A DNA stretch of 64,000 nucleotides from Salegentibacter sp. R32 (GTDB lineage Bacteria > Bacteroidota > Bacteroidia > Flavobacteriales > Flavobacteriaceae): NCBI RefSeq assembly GCF_008692195.1, contig NZ_RXOM01000015.1:29023-93022 (forward strand), given 5' to 3'. The first letter of the stretch is position 1. Every line of letters starts with the position of its first letter. This document shows positions 1 to 9,400 of this stretch, in pieces. The notes under the pieces are model-generated. The model did not search any database. It was not told the origin of the DNA and saw only the letters and a list, made by a program, of their open reading frames with translations. A program made the translations under genes and the position numbers.

Positions 1-74
1 ACGGATTTTTCGGTTTGGGCTTGTAATACCAAGGCAAGCAGCAAGGCAAAAAAAGTCAATTGAGATGTTTTCAT
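1..74 (-). CDS. Exported protein, N-terminal fragment (cut by window edge)
   Basis: Only the first 24 codons are inside the window. They begin MKTSQLTFFALLLALVLQAQ, a textbook Sec signal peptide: a basic start, a hydrophobic Leu/Ala core and an AQ cleavage site typical of Bacteroidetes. The product is therefore periplasmic or outer-membrane, but its family cannot be told. It reads on the same strand as the metal-resistance genes upstream of it and could belong to that cargo. Confidence 0.55.
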   Translation of the reverse strand, partial: MKTSQLTFFALLLALVLQAQTEKS

Positions 75-171
75 ATATAGTATTATTTTGACATTAAAAG
101 TTAGCAACAAAAGCACAAGACACATCCCAATGTTTTTTAGCGAACTCAGAAATTAGTATTAATTGATTCAA

Positions 172-735
172 TTATTCATTCAGATTTCGTGTTTCTTCTT
201 CAAGCAAGCCTTCAAACTCAGGCAAGGGCCTGTTTTTCTTTTCCTCTTCTGTTTCCACCGTACCATTTTCCCTGATATCGTTGATCAACCATTGCATTTC
301 CATAATTTCCCTACGTTGCGCCTTGATAATTTCATCAGCGAGTTTCCTTACCCGTATATCCTTAATTTGAGCACGATCACTCGTTAAAATAGCTATTGAA
401 TGGTGTGGGATCATCCCTTCCATGTAGTCAACACCCGTGACAGTAACCTGACTTCTCACCAAACCAATACCACCGGCAATCAATACGATACCCGACACGA
501 TGACCGCTATGTTTGCCCCTCGTTTTTTATACATATTCAGCATAAACAGGAGCATTATAATGATCATGGAACCGGCCATGATCAGCGTCATAAAAAGCCT
601 TGTTTCACTAAACCAGAAGTGATCAATAATTTGATAAGAATTAGTGTACATTAAAAAGAACATTGCCACCATGGCGGTTGCAATCATTGCGAAAAATTTA
701 GCATAGTTGTTGCCGTTTTTTTGATTGTTTTTCAT
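172..735 (-). CDS. DUF305 family membrane protein
   Basis: This 187-residue protein has three hydrophobic segments (about residues 14-31, 46-66 and 75-93) followed by a DUF305 domain. The domain shows the family hallmark MIPHHSIAI (His111-His112) and a helix with EIIKAQRREIMEMQWL, the paired-helix pattern of this ferritin-like family. DUF305 proteins are often found with copper and other metal resistance genes, and here the gene follows a metal-pumping P1B ATPase on the same strand. The C-terminal tail is Glu-rich. The family's biochemical role is not settled. A periplasmic-side metal-handling role is inferred from context. Confidence 0.8.
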   Translation of the reverse strand: MKNNQKNGNNYAKFFAMIATAMVAMFFLMYTNSYQIIDHFWFSETRLFMTLIMAGSMIIIMLLFMLNMYKKRGANIAVIVSGIVLIAGGIGLVRSQVTVTGVDYMEGMIPHHSIAILTSDRAQIKDIRVRKLADEIIKAQRREIMEMQWLINDIRENGTVETEEEKKNRPLPEFEGLLEEETRNLNE

Positions 736-945
736 TTTTTTGGTTTTATAAATTAATTGTTATATTCTTAAATAGTTTAAAATCAAAATCCTATAAAAGT
801 CCTACTCATCCAAACGACCTGAATATTTATGGATACTAAGGCCTGTAAGAATGATATAATACGATTTTTCATAATGACCAGTTTTTTATGTCTATAAAAG
901 CTGTTATTTCATTTACTCAAAGTTAATAAAACTGTTATAACTTTT

Positions 946-3495
946 TCATGCCTTTTTATAAGCCAAAAGCCTTAACGCATTAAAAACCACCAGTAGTGTG
1001 GAACCTTCATGGATTACAACCGCCATTCCAATATTTGCCAAGCCGAATATGGTTGAAGGTATAAGTAGGGCAACAATACCAAGGCTTACCCAAAGGTTCT
1101 GTCTGATAATCGCCTTTGCCTTCCTGCTTAAGCCTATGGCAAAGGGCAGGGTTTCCAACTTGTCGGCCATTAGCGCAATATCCGCCGTTTCTAGGGCCAC
1201 ATCACTTCCCGCAGCACCCATAGCTATTCCTACAGTGCTGTTTGCCATGGCAGGGGCATCATTAACGCCATCGCCCACCATTGCCACCTTGGATTCCTTT
1301 TCTTTTAATTCTTTTATAGCATCCACTTTTTCTTCCGGCAATAGGCTCCCCCAGGCATCGGTCAATCCTATTTCTTCTGCTACAGCGTCTGCTACCTTCT
1401 GGTTATCACCGGTAAGCATGATCATTCGTTTAATGCCGATTTCTTTTAATTTTTTAAGGGTTCCCTTGGCGGCTTCACGAGGGGTATCCATTAATGCAAT
1501 GATGCCTATATATTCTTCATTTTTTCGTATAAGCATTGTTGTATTTCCGCCCCCTTCAAGACCACGCACTTTCGTAGCTATTTTTTCGGAAGGTGTACTC
1601 TCATCAAGCCCTTCGTACAGGTCGAGGTTACCTATATAGATTTTATCATTGCCAAATGATGCTTTAATCCCTTTACCCAGAACTGCCTCCAAATTAGAGG
1701 CATTTGGGATTTCCTCGCCTTCCAGACGCTCTTTTCCATCACGAACTACAGCTTTGGCCAGGGGGTGATCACTAAGACCTTCCACGGCTACTGCTATTTT
1801 GAGAAGTTCGTTTTCAGATATATTTCCAAGTGGCACCACTTGGGTAAGTTTTGGCTTTCCTTCCGTTAGAGTTCCGGTTTTATCGAAGGCGAGGGCAGTC
1901 AATTCTCCCAGATCCTCTAGTGGTCGGCCTCCTTTAATTAATACCCCGCCACGGGCGGCCCTGGCCACTCCACTCAATACAGCACTTGGGGTCGAGATTG
2001 CCAACGCACAGGGACTTGCAGCTACCAGTACCGCCATAGCCCGGTAAAAGCTGGCGCTAAAGGGTTCGTCTATTACAAGAAAAGCGAATAAAAGAATACC
2101 AACCAAAATAAGGACGGATGGCACAAAATATTTTTCGAATTTATCGGTGAGCAACTGGGTAGGCGATTTTTGAGTCTGAGCTTCGTTAACCAGTTTCACC
2201 AATCGGGAAAGCGTTGAATCTTTGGCTGCTTTGATCACTTTAATTTCCAAAGTATTATTCCCATTGATCGTTCCAGCAAAAACGCGGTTTTCATCCTTGA
2301 TATCATCTACCTCTGAGTAATCCTTTTCGATGTCTTTCAGAGGAACTTTATCTACCGGTACACTCTCCCCGGTTATTGGAGCCTGGTTAACGCTACTCTG
2401 CCCATCTACCACTACGCCATCTGCAGATATTTTACTATTTGGTTTCACCACAATGATATCACCAATATTGAGTTTTTCGATACCAACTTCTTCCGTCTTA
2501 CCATCTTTTTTGAGCAAGGCTGTTTTTGGCGCCAGTTCTGCCAATGCGGCTATAGATTTTCGTGCTTTGTTCATTGCATAATGCTCCAGGGCATGTCCCA
2601 GGCTAAAAAGAAATAATAACAAGGCACCTTCAGCCCATTCCCCTAAAATAGCCGCTCCAATCGCTGCGACCAACATGAGAAAATCAATTTCAAACCCGCC
2701 TTTGGCTACGGTTTCCACAGCTTCTTTAGCAGTATAAAACCCTCCAAAGAAATAGGCTCCAATATAAAGGGAAAGACTAACCCATTGCGGAACTGATTCT
2801 ACAAAGGATAGTCCAAAACCTATCCCCAACAAAACCCCACAAATAATGGCAAAAATAAGCTCTGTATTTTTCCCAAAAATACCTCCGTGTGCGTGGGAAT
2901 GATCTTCGCCGGCGCCGTGGCTATCCGCTTCTTTAAGATTCTGTACTCCCTCATCTTCATGCTGGTGTCGCTGGCCCATCTTATTTTTTTTATTTAATTT
3001 ATCAGAGGTTTTTTCCGAAGATTTAAAGCCGTTCTCATGGCCAGAGGCACTTTTCTTGACTTGTAGGTTTTCTTTTTCGAGCTTTGTAGTTATCTCATCA
3101 AAACTTGTTTCCCGTTTATCATATTCTAAACGGATCATTCCTCCGGCATTGGCGGAAGCTTCCAAAACGCCTTTGATATTCAGCAGACTCTTTTCTATAG
3201 TCCTTGCATGCCGGGTATGTCTAATCCCCTCAACCTCTATAAGCAAATGTCCATATTTCTCGGTAATTTCAGCCCCGGTTCTTTCTGCCAATGATTGAAT
3301 TCGGTCAATAGAGATAATGTCCGGATCATAATGAAAGCACAGTTGCGGCACCGTATCTTCCTGATCATCTACTATATGTACTTTTTCAAGACCCTCTTTG
3401 GCCTCTAATTCAGCAATGAGCCTTTGCACACAAGTGTCTTTTTCATTTGGCACCTGAGGTAGCAATACCGGAATTTTTAGTTGTAGCTTTTTCAT
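946..3495 (-). CDS. P1B-4-type heavy-metal-translocating P-type ATPase
   Basis: This 849-residue ATPase should export a divalent metal ion from the cytoplasm using ATP. Core motifs are all present: TGES (about 375-378), the phosphorylation motif DKTGT (Asp538), the nucleotide-binding HP pair (577-578) and GDGVNDAP (741-748). The membrane metal site is SPC (494-496) with HEGST (829-833) in the last membrane region, the signature of subgroup P1B-4 (Co/Zn/Fe-type pumps) rather than CPC copper pumps. The N-terminus has two HMA-like folds (about 1-75 and 80-145) without a CxxC. A His-rich linker (about 176-204) follows. It is the distal gene of a cluster with two Fur regulators and a SpoIIAA-like gene (4 bp upstream). 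The metal specificity is inferred. Confidence 0.92.
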   Translation of the reverse strand: MKKLQLKIPVLLPQVPNEKDTCVQRLIAELEAKEGLEKVHIVDDQEDTVPQLCFHYDPDIISIDRIQSLAERTGAEITEKYGHLLIEVEGIRHTRHARTIEKSLLNIKGVLEASANAGGMIRLEYDKRETSFDEITTKLEKENLQVKKSASGHENGFKSSEKTSDKLNKKNKMGQRHQHEDEGVQNLKEADSHGAGEDHSHAHGGIFGKNTELIFAIICGVLLGIGFGLSFVESVPQWVSLSLYIGAYFFGGFYTAKEAVETVAKGGFEIDFLMLVAAIGAAILGEWAEGALLLFLFSLGHALEHYAMNKARKSIAALAELAPKTALLKKDGKTEEVGIEKLNIGDIIVVKPNSKISADGVVVDGQSSVNQAPITGESVPVDKVPLKDIEKDYSEVDDIKDENRVFAGTINGNNTLEIKVIKAAKDSTLSRLVKLVNEAQTQKSPTQLLTDKFEKYFVPSVLILVGILLFAFLVIDEPFSASFYRAMAVLVAASPCALAISTPSAVLSGVARAARGGVLIKGGRPLEDLGELTALAFDKTGTLTEGKPKLTQVVPLGNISENELLKIAVAVEGLSDHPLAKAVVRDGKERLEGEEIPNASNLEAVLGKGIKASFGNDKIYIGNLDLYEGLDESTPSEKIATKVRGLEGGGNTTMLIRKNEEYIGIIALMDTPREAAKGTLKKLKEIGIKRMIMLTGDNQKVADAVAEEIGLTDAWGSLLPEEKVDAIKELKEKESKVAMVGDGVNDAPAMANSTVGIAMGAAGSDVALETADIALMADKLETLPFAIGLSRKAKAIIRQNLWVSLGIVALLIPSTIFGLANIGMAVVIHEGSTLLVVFNALRLLAYKKA

Positions 3496-3499
3496 ATCC

Positions 3500-3859
3500 C
3501 TATTGGTTTAATATCCATCTTTTAGCTTCTTCCTTTTCGGTAAAGTCGAAATATTTAACTTCCGAGCTTGTAAAAAAATCAGTGGCTTTAGCAGCCCATT
3601 CCTGCCATTCTTTTTCACCCACAAAGGCCATCTTTCCATAATCTGAAATATGGGCGGTATCAACTTTTAAATCTTCCCATAAGCCTTTGAGATCGTAGCC
3701 CTTAAAGTTAACTAGTTCAAAAAAGAAATTCACCTTATTTCCATTTTTGACAATATTATGTATCAAAGGATGGATTTTCTCTATATCCTCTTTAGTAATC
3801 TTACCGCTTATTGAAGCGGATATCAAATTGCTTTTTTCGACATTTTTGATTCGTATCAT
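3500..3859 (-). CDS. SpoIIAA-like (STAS-fold) protein
   Basis: This 119-residue protein resembles the SpoIIAA-like family (DUF3478): an N-terminal strand-rich part, a central NFFFELVNFKGYDLKGLWEDL segment running into a helix, a KMAFVGEKEWQEW stretch, and a C-terminal FDFTEKEEAKRWI helix, all typical of the fold. No signal peptide is present, so it is cytosolic. Its start codon overlaps the stop of the upstream Fur gene by 4 bp, and the ATPase starts 4 bp after its end, so the three genes are surely co-transcribed. Family members are often found near metal pumps, but their role is not established. An anti-anti-sigma function is not supported by any partner seen here. Confidence 0.75.
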   Translation of the reverse strand: MIRIKNVEKSNLISASISGKITKEDIEKIHPLIHNIVKNGNKVNFFFELVNFKGYDLKGLWEDLKVDTAHISDYGKMAFVGEKEWQEWAAKATDFFTSSEVKYFDFTEKEEAKRWILNQ

Positions 3860-4320
3860 TGTTTTAAGTTTTTATGAGCAGATTGGTCTATGTTATATTT
3901 TAGCTTCTTTGCTTTTTGGCATTTTACACATGCCCCCTTCAAAACTAAATTTACTTCGGTTATTTCGTATTTGTCAGGTAAATTTTCCTGTGGAACTTTA
4001 TTGGGCAAACAGAAGGTTTTGCTGCAATTCATACAGTGAAGGTGTAAGTGTAGATCCAGCGAATTCTTATCAGAATATGCATATTTTGCGGTAGCCGTAC
4101 CGTCATCAATTTGATGTATAATCCCTTTCTTTTGAAATAATTTTATACTCCGATAAATTGTTGTTCTATCTCGTGTATGTTTACTTTTTTTAACGAAAGC
4201 CGTTTCTATTTCCCTTAATGTTACAGCATAAAACTTTCTTTTGAGATATTTATAAATAAATAATCTCATTTTGGTAGGTCTAATCCCGTTGTTTCTAAGT
4301 GTTTCTTCGGCTTTGGTCAT
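3856..4320 (-). CDS. Fur family metal-responsive repressor (copy 1)
   Basis: This 154-residue protein has the Fur layout. A winged helix at residues 1-80 starts NNGIRPTKMRLFIYKYL and contains the recognition region DRTTIYRSIKLFQKKGIIHQ. A dimerisation/metal domain follows, with HLHLHCMNC, LPNKVP and GACVKC. The two CxxC pairs form the usual structural zinc site and the His cluster would supply the regulatory site. It sits between a second Fur gene and the SpoIIAA-like gene, so it probably controls this efflux operon. The Zur, Fur or Per type cannot be decided from sequence alone. It is basic in its last 20 residues, which the paralogue lacks. Confidence 0.85.
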   Translation of the reverse strand: MTKAEETLRNNGIRPTKMRLFIYKYLKRKFYAVTLREIETAFVKKSKHTRDRTTIYRSIKLFQKKGIIHQIDDGTATAKYAYSDKNSLDLHLHLHCMNCSKTFCLPNKVPQENLPDKYEITEVNLVLKGACVKCQKAKKLKYNIDQSAHKNLKQ

Positions 4321-4329
4321 CTCATAAAA

Positions 4330-4746
4330 TTAAACGCCACTACATTTCTCACATATTCCCTTTACTACCAGATTGATATCCTCTGCCACATAGCCTTCGG
4401 GCAGGTTTATCTGAGGGATTTTGTGCTCTGTAAGGCACACGGTTTCCCCGCAACTATTGCAATGAAAATGTAAGTGAAGGTCGTTTCCCACCTCACATTC
4501 ACAATTGTCTTCGCACAGGGCATATTTAATGATGCCGGTGCCATCCTCAATTTGATGCACGATTCCTTTTTCTTCAAATGTCTTCATAGTACGGAAAAGC
4601 GTACTCCTTTCCGAGCTTTCGAAATCCTTTCCAAGGTCGCCTAAGCTAACGGCCACATTCAGTTGTGCCAGCCGTCTATAGGTCATCAAGCGCATTGCCG
4701 TAGGGCGGATGCCTTTGCTTTCCAACTTTTTTACTATTTTTTCCAT
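4330..4746 (-). CDS. Fur family metal-responsive repressor (copy 2)
   Basis: This 138-residue paralogue lies 9 bp upstream of the first Fur gene. It has the same N-terminal signature (KGIRPTAMRLMTYRRL), the recognition segment ERSTLFRTMKTFEEKGIVHQ, a Cys-containing acidic insert (ALCEDNCECEVGN) and the metal domain with HLHFHCNSCGETVCL and GICEKC. The extra CEDNCEC cluster is absent from copy 1 and could add a sensing site. It sits downstream of the PII-like gene within what looks like one long metal-efflux transcription unit. Tandem Fur genes with divergent recognition helices suggest two operators or two signals. That is inference. Confidence 0.85.
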   Translation of the reverse strand: MEKIVKKLESKGIRPTAMRLMTYRRLAQLNVAVSLGDLGKDFESSERSTLFRTMKTFEEKGIVHQIEDGTGIIKYALCEDNCECEVGNDLHLHFHCNSCGETVCLTEHKIPQINLPEGYVAEDINLVVKGICEKCSGV

Positions 4747-4761
4747 TTGCTATAAAAGTAT

Positions 4762-5100
4762 TTAGGGGTCGTAACGCTTTATGGATTCCCCGGTTTTTAT
4801 CTGGAAGGCATCTTCAATATCGGAAAGATAAATTATTCCGTCACCGGGTTCAGTTGTTTTTGCATTCTCAAGGATAATATCTATTGCTGATTGTGCTTCT
4901 TCGTTTTGACATACCAGTTCTAACTTTACAACCGGACTGTCTGTTACACGGAAATCTAAAGAAGGTGATGCGCCTTTTGCTTTAAAAGCCCCGGTACCTT
5001 CCCCCTGGGAAAGCGTCATACTTTTGAATCCACTTTCACTAAGGGATTCTATCACTTTTTGAACTCGTTTCGGTTTTATAAATGCTTTTATTTCTTTCAT
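4762..5100 (-). CDS. PII-like signalling protein of the efflux-linked group
   Basis: This 112-residue protein has the PII fold layout. It starts with MKEIKAFIKPKRVQKVIESL (beta1-alpha1), has a shortened T-loop region (GEGTGAFKAKGASPSLDF) without the uridylylated Tyr motif of GlnB/GlnK, and ends with GDGIIYLSDIEDAFQIKTGE, the conserved PII C-terminal signature. A subgroup of PII-like proteins is known to be encoded next to CusA/CzcA-type pumps, and here it directly follows the adaptor gene (96 bp gap). The likely role is sensing a small molecule or metal and tuning the efflux system. No amtB or glnA is nearby, which argues against a nitrogen role. Confidence 0.82.
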   Translation of the reverse strand: MKEIKAFIKPKRVQKVIESLSESGFKSMTLSQGEGTGAFKAKGASPSLDFRVTDSPVVKLELVCQNEEAQSAIDIILENAKTTEPGDGIIYLSDIEDAFQIKTGESIKRYDP

Positions 5101-5196
5101 TGCTGTAATATTAATTTTAGTATTAAGGATGAACCCTCTGGAATTTTAATTAAGACAAACATTTAACAGAGAGTCCATCCATCTAATTTTTTTAAT

Positions 5197-6447
5197 TTAA
5201 TGACCATGGGAAGTCTGGCTTTTCTGCATTTCAGAAACCAGATAATAGGCATTATTATAGGCAACCAACGTACCTTCAGGCAGAGGCTCCAGCAGTTTAA
5301 TTTCAACCCAACCATCTTCATTTATTCCCGTTCTAACCTGCACTGGTTTCAATTCCCATTCGGTTTCACCATCTTCCTGGTGTTTTTGGGCCGTAAAGAT
5401 GTAGGGATTTCCTTCTTCTTCAATTATTGCTTCTTCCGGTAAGGCAGGAACAGCTTCTTCACCGGTCCTGATTTTTCCGTTTATATACATCCCCGGAATT
5501 AGAAAATCTTCTTTATTATCGATTTCTGCATGCACATGTACCGCTTTGGGGTTTTGTTCAAATTGTTTCCCCACTGAATAAATTTCCCCGGTTAAATTAC
5601 TGCCTGGAACCGATTCCAGTGTAAACGCAATCTTTTGGCCTTCTTTCACCTTATAAATATCTTTTTCAAAAACCATTAGATCGGCATGCACATGTTCATT
5701 ATCAACTACCATAAACATACTGGTCTGAGGGTCTACATATTGTCCTACCTGTACCAGTACTTTTTCAATATAACCTCCAATTGGGCTTACTACCGGAATA
5801 TATTCATATAATTCACCGTCTCTAACCTGGGAAGCATTTAGGTTTAACTGCCGTAACTGTGATTCATACCCCCGCACTTCACCTTGTACAGACTGGTAAT
5901 CTGATTGGGTTTGTTGAAAAGATTTTCCAGATCCTACCTCTGCTTCATATAAACGTTTCTGTCTTTCAAATTCCTTTTCCAAAAATTGCATCCTACTATA
6001 TGCATTAATATAATCAGACTGCATTCTGGTTAAATTTGGGTGAGAAAGATAAGCCAACACCTGACCTTTATTTACCTTATCCCCCTCAATAACCTTTATA
6101 GAAGTTATATTACCGCCTAAAATTGCCGTAACGGTAGCTTCATATTGTGGCGGCACTTCTAACTGGCCATTGGCTTCCACAATACCCGACAAAGCTTTTT
6201 TAGGCAAGGTATCTACTTTAATCCCCAGACTATTGAATTTCATTTCTGAAAGATGTACCGAACGCATCCCACCTTCTTCTTCACCGTGTTCTTCATCTCC
6301 TTCCTCACCGTGATTTTCACCTTCTTCGGTATTAGTAGTTGCAGTTTCACTGGAAGCATCTTCCCCTGCCGCAGGATTTTCTTTACATCCAAAGAATATG
6401 CTGAGCGTTAAGGCAAGCATTAGAATATTTATTGATCTTGTATTCAT
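5197..6447 (-). CDS. RND periplasmic adaptor (CusB/CzcB-like lipoprotein)
   Basis: This 416-residue membrane fusion protein joins the inner-membrane pump to the outer-membrane channel. A signal peptide ends in a lipobox with Cys21 (SIFFGC). A Glu/His-rich stretch (about 40-60, with repeated HGEE) probably binds metal. Then come a barrel-sandwich/lipoyl half (VEANGQLEVPPQYEATVTAI), a long coiled-coil hairpin (about 145-210, LTRMQSDYINAYSRMQFLEK), a second lipoyl half with SPIGGYIEKVLVQVGQYV, and a C-terminal beta-barrel/membrane-proximal domain ending in a His tail. It starts 22 bp after the pump-channel fusion gene, so the genes are co-transcribed. CzcB versus CusB identity follows the pump type and is inferred. 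Confidence 0.88.
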   Translation of the reverse strand: MNTRSINILMLALTLSIFFGCKENPAAGEDASSETATTNTEEGENHGEEGDEEHGEEEGGMRSVHLSEMKFNSLGIKVDTLPKKALSGIVEANGQLEVPPQYEATVTAILGGNITSIKVIEGDKVNKGQVLAYLSHPNLTRMQSDYINAYSRMQFLEKEFERQKRLYEAEVGSGKSFQQTQSDYQSVQGEVRGYESQLRQLNLNASQVRDGELYEYIPVVSPIGGYIEKVLVQVGQYVDPQTSMFMVVDNEHVHADLMVFEKDIYKVKEGQKIAFTLESVPGSNLTGEIYSVGKQFEQNPKAVHVHAEIDNKEDFLIPGMYINGKIRTGEEAVPALPEEAIIEEEGNPYIFTAQKHQEDGETEWELKPVQVRTGINEDGWVEIKLLEPLPEGTLVAYNNAYYLVSEMQKSQTSHGH

Positions 6448-6469
6448 ATCGATTTTCTTATTTTAATTT

Positions 6470-9400
6470 TTAATTTGAATTCTTAAGGTAATATTCCAGT
6501 TGGTAACGGCTGTCGAGATAATCGTTAAAAGCACTCCAGGCATTTACCTCGATTCTAATGGCATCTCTTATATTTTGGAGAAATGTCACATAATCGATAG
6601 CGCCTTCCTTAAAGGCCAGCACTGATCCACCTTGTTGCTCTTTGGCCAGCGGAAGTGCTTCATCCCTATAATAATTCCATGAGTTTCTCCATTTGATATA
6701 GTCTTCACGCATATTTTTATAGGCGGTTTCCAGTTCGATTTTATCCTGATAAAAGTTTTGCTCTGCAATCTGTCTATTTACTTGTGCTTCCTGTGTACGG
6801 CCTAATTCCGGCCCAAAAAACAGCGGAATTTGAATTCCTATTTGATATTGGAAGAAACCCGATTGCCCGGCTATTTCCTGCCTACCGTACTGACCCTGAA
6901 ATTTGGGCAAAAATTCAGATTTTCGTTCTCTGGTAACCGCTTTGGCAACATCTATCCTTTGTTCCGAAACCTGTAGCAACGGATGATTTTCAAGCGACTC
7001 TACCAGAAAGTTTAAAGGTTCGTCTAAAGTTTCAACAGGCAAATCTGGTACATCATAGATTGTGTCACTAACGAACCATAGGTTTAAACGCTGTATTGAT
7101 TTCAGGTAATCTCGGTACGATTGTTCCAGCTGTATTTTAACCTCATTCCCCTGATTTGAAGTAGCAAGATACTCCAGTTTAGAGGTAGCTTCTGTTTCAT
7201 ACCTGATTCTTGCAGCCCTTTCAATATCTTCAAAAATTGAATCCATTTTTCTATAAACCTGGAATGTCCTTTTAGTTGTATAAACCGAGGCCCAGGCCCT
7301 GCTTACTTCACGTTCAATTTCAATAGTAGATAACTCTAAGGCACTTTCAGCAAGGGCAACCCTTTCTTTCTGCAATTTCAAACGGGGAGCTATTCCAAAA
7401 ACATCTATGCCTTGTTGTTGAACGCCAATTTGAGTATAGACCCCATCAGAACCATTTCCTACCTCTTCTTTTCCTGTAAAGATTTGGGTATTCCCAAAAT
7501 CATAAGCGGTTTTACGCAATACTTCCTCACTTTCAATTTCAAGTTGGGCAGCTTTTAATTGTGGAAAGTTTTGGATTGCCATTTCTTTAGCCTCTTCCAA
7601 ACTAATAGTTTGTAAAGAATCCTGTATTGGATTTTCCGATGACATTTCATCAGATTGTGCATTTACGGAAAAGGTTCCGCCTAACATCAATCCAATTATC
7701 AAAATTGTGGCTAAAGATCGTGAATTGGAAGAACCAAGCTTGTTCTGTTCCTTTTTCTCTCGTCTCTTCTCTACAAATGTATAAAGGACAGGAAGAACAA
7801 CCAGAGTAAGTAAGGTAGCTGTAAGCATGCCTCCAATAACAACCGTAGCAAGGGGTCGTTGTACTTCAGCTCCTGCTGACGATGAAAAAGCCATCGGCAG
7901 AAATCCAAAAATATCTGTTGTTGCTGTTAACATAATAGGTCGTATTCGTTCTTTGGTTCCTGTAAAAATTCTATCTTTTATACTGGTTACCCCTTCTTCT
8001 TTTAAGGAATTAAACCTGTTAATAAGCACCAGCCCGTTTAAAACGGCAACCCCAAACAATACAATGAAGCCTACACCAGCTGAAATACTAAACGGCATAT
8101 CTCTTAACCAAAGAGCAAATATTCCTCCAATAGCCGCCAGTGGAATGGCTATATAGATCATAATTGATTGGGAAAAAGATTGGAGTGCAAAGTACAGAAG
8201 CACGAATATCAGAAATAGAGCGATGGGCACTACTATTTGTAAACGCCCTTTTGCTCTTTGAAGGTTTTCAAACTCCCCACCATAAGTAATGTAATATCCT
8301 GGAGGTAAATCTAACTCTTCATCCAATTTTTGCTGGATGTCATTTACCACAGATTCCACATCCCTCCCGCGGGCATTAACTCCCACATAGGTTCTTCTAA
8401 AGGTGTTATCCCTGGAAATTTGCATAGGACCCGGTACATAACTAATATCAGCTACTTCCTTAATCGGAACCTGGGTTCCATCCGGCAGATCTATATAGAG
8501 GGTACGTAAATCATCAATGCTTTGGCGGTGCGCCTCATCAAAACGTATTACCATATCAAACCGCTTTTCCCCTTCAAAGATCACTCCGGCCGTTCCTCCG
8601 GCAAAAGCTGCACTTATATAATCGTTAATCTTTTCAATGTCCAATCCATATTGCGCAATTTTTTTACGATTAAACCGCACCGTCATTTGTGGAAGACCAG
8701 ATGTTCGTTCAGGGTTCACATCTCCTACGCCCGGTATAGTCTGTATTATTTCAGCCATTTTATCAGCTTTTTCAGCAAGAAGGTCTAAATCTTCGCCATA
8801 TAATTTTACCGCAACATCTTCCCTGACCCCGGTAAGCAGTTCATTAAAACGAAGCTCTACAGGCTGGCTAAAAACCAGGTTGACTCCCGTAAGTTCTTCA
8901 TTAAGTTTCTCTTTGATCTTTTCTATCAATTCCTCTTTAGAACTTGCCGAAGTCCAATTATCCATATCCTTCTCTAATACAATAAACATATCGGCAATAT
9001 CCATAGGCATTGGATCAGTAGGGATATCGGCAACCCCAATCCTCGCTACGGCGGTTTCTACTTCCGGGAAATTCTCAAGAAGGATATCTTCTATTTTTGT
9101 GGAAACATCGATTGTTTCACTCAACCCACTTCCAGGCCTGATTAACGCCTGCATGGCGATATCCCCTTCATCAAGTTGAGGGACAAATTCCCCTCCCATT
9201 CTGGAAAAGATAAAACCGGCTACTATAAGTAAGACAACCGCAGACCCCAATACTATAAACTTCAATCTTAAAGCTCCTTTTAATAAAGGCATGTATCCTT
9301 TTTGAATCCCTCCAATAATTTTATCACTAACTTTTTCCAGCCAGCGTTCAAACTTTCCAAACCAGTTCTTTTTATTCTGAATTGGTTTCATAAATAAAGC

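Noticed and set aside
998..1639. Plus-strand open frame of 213 codons opposite the P1B ATPase
   Set aside because: It is an antisense shadow of a strongly conserved gene, with low-complexity Ser/Ile composition and no domain.
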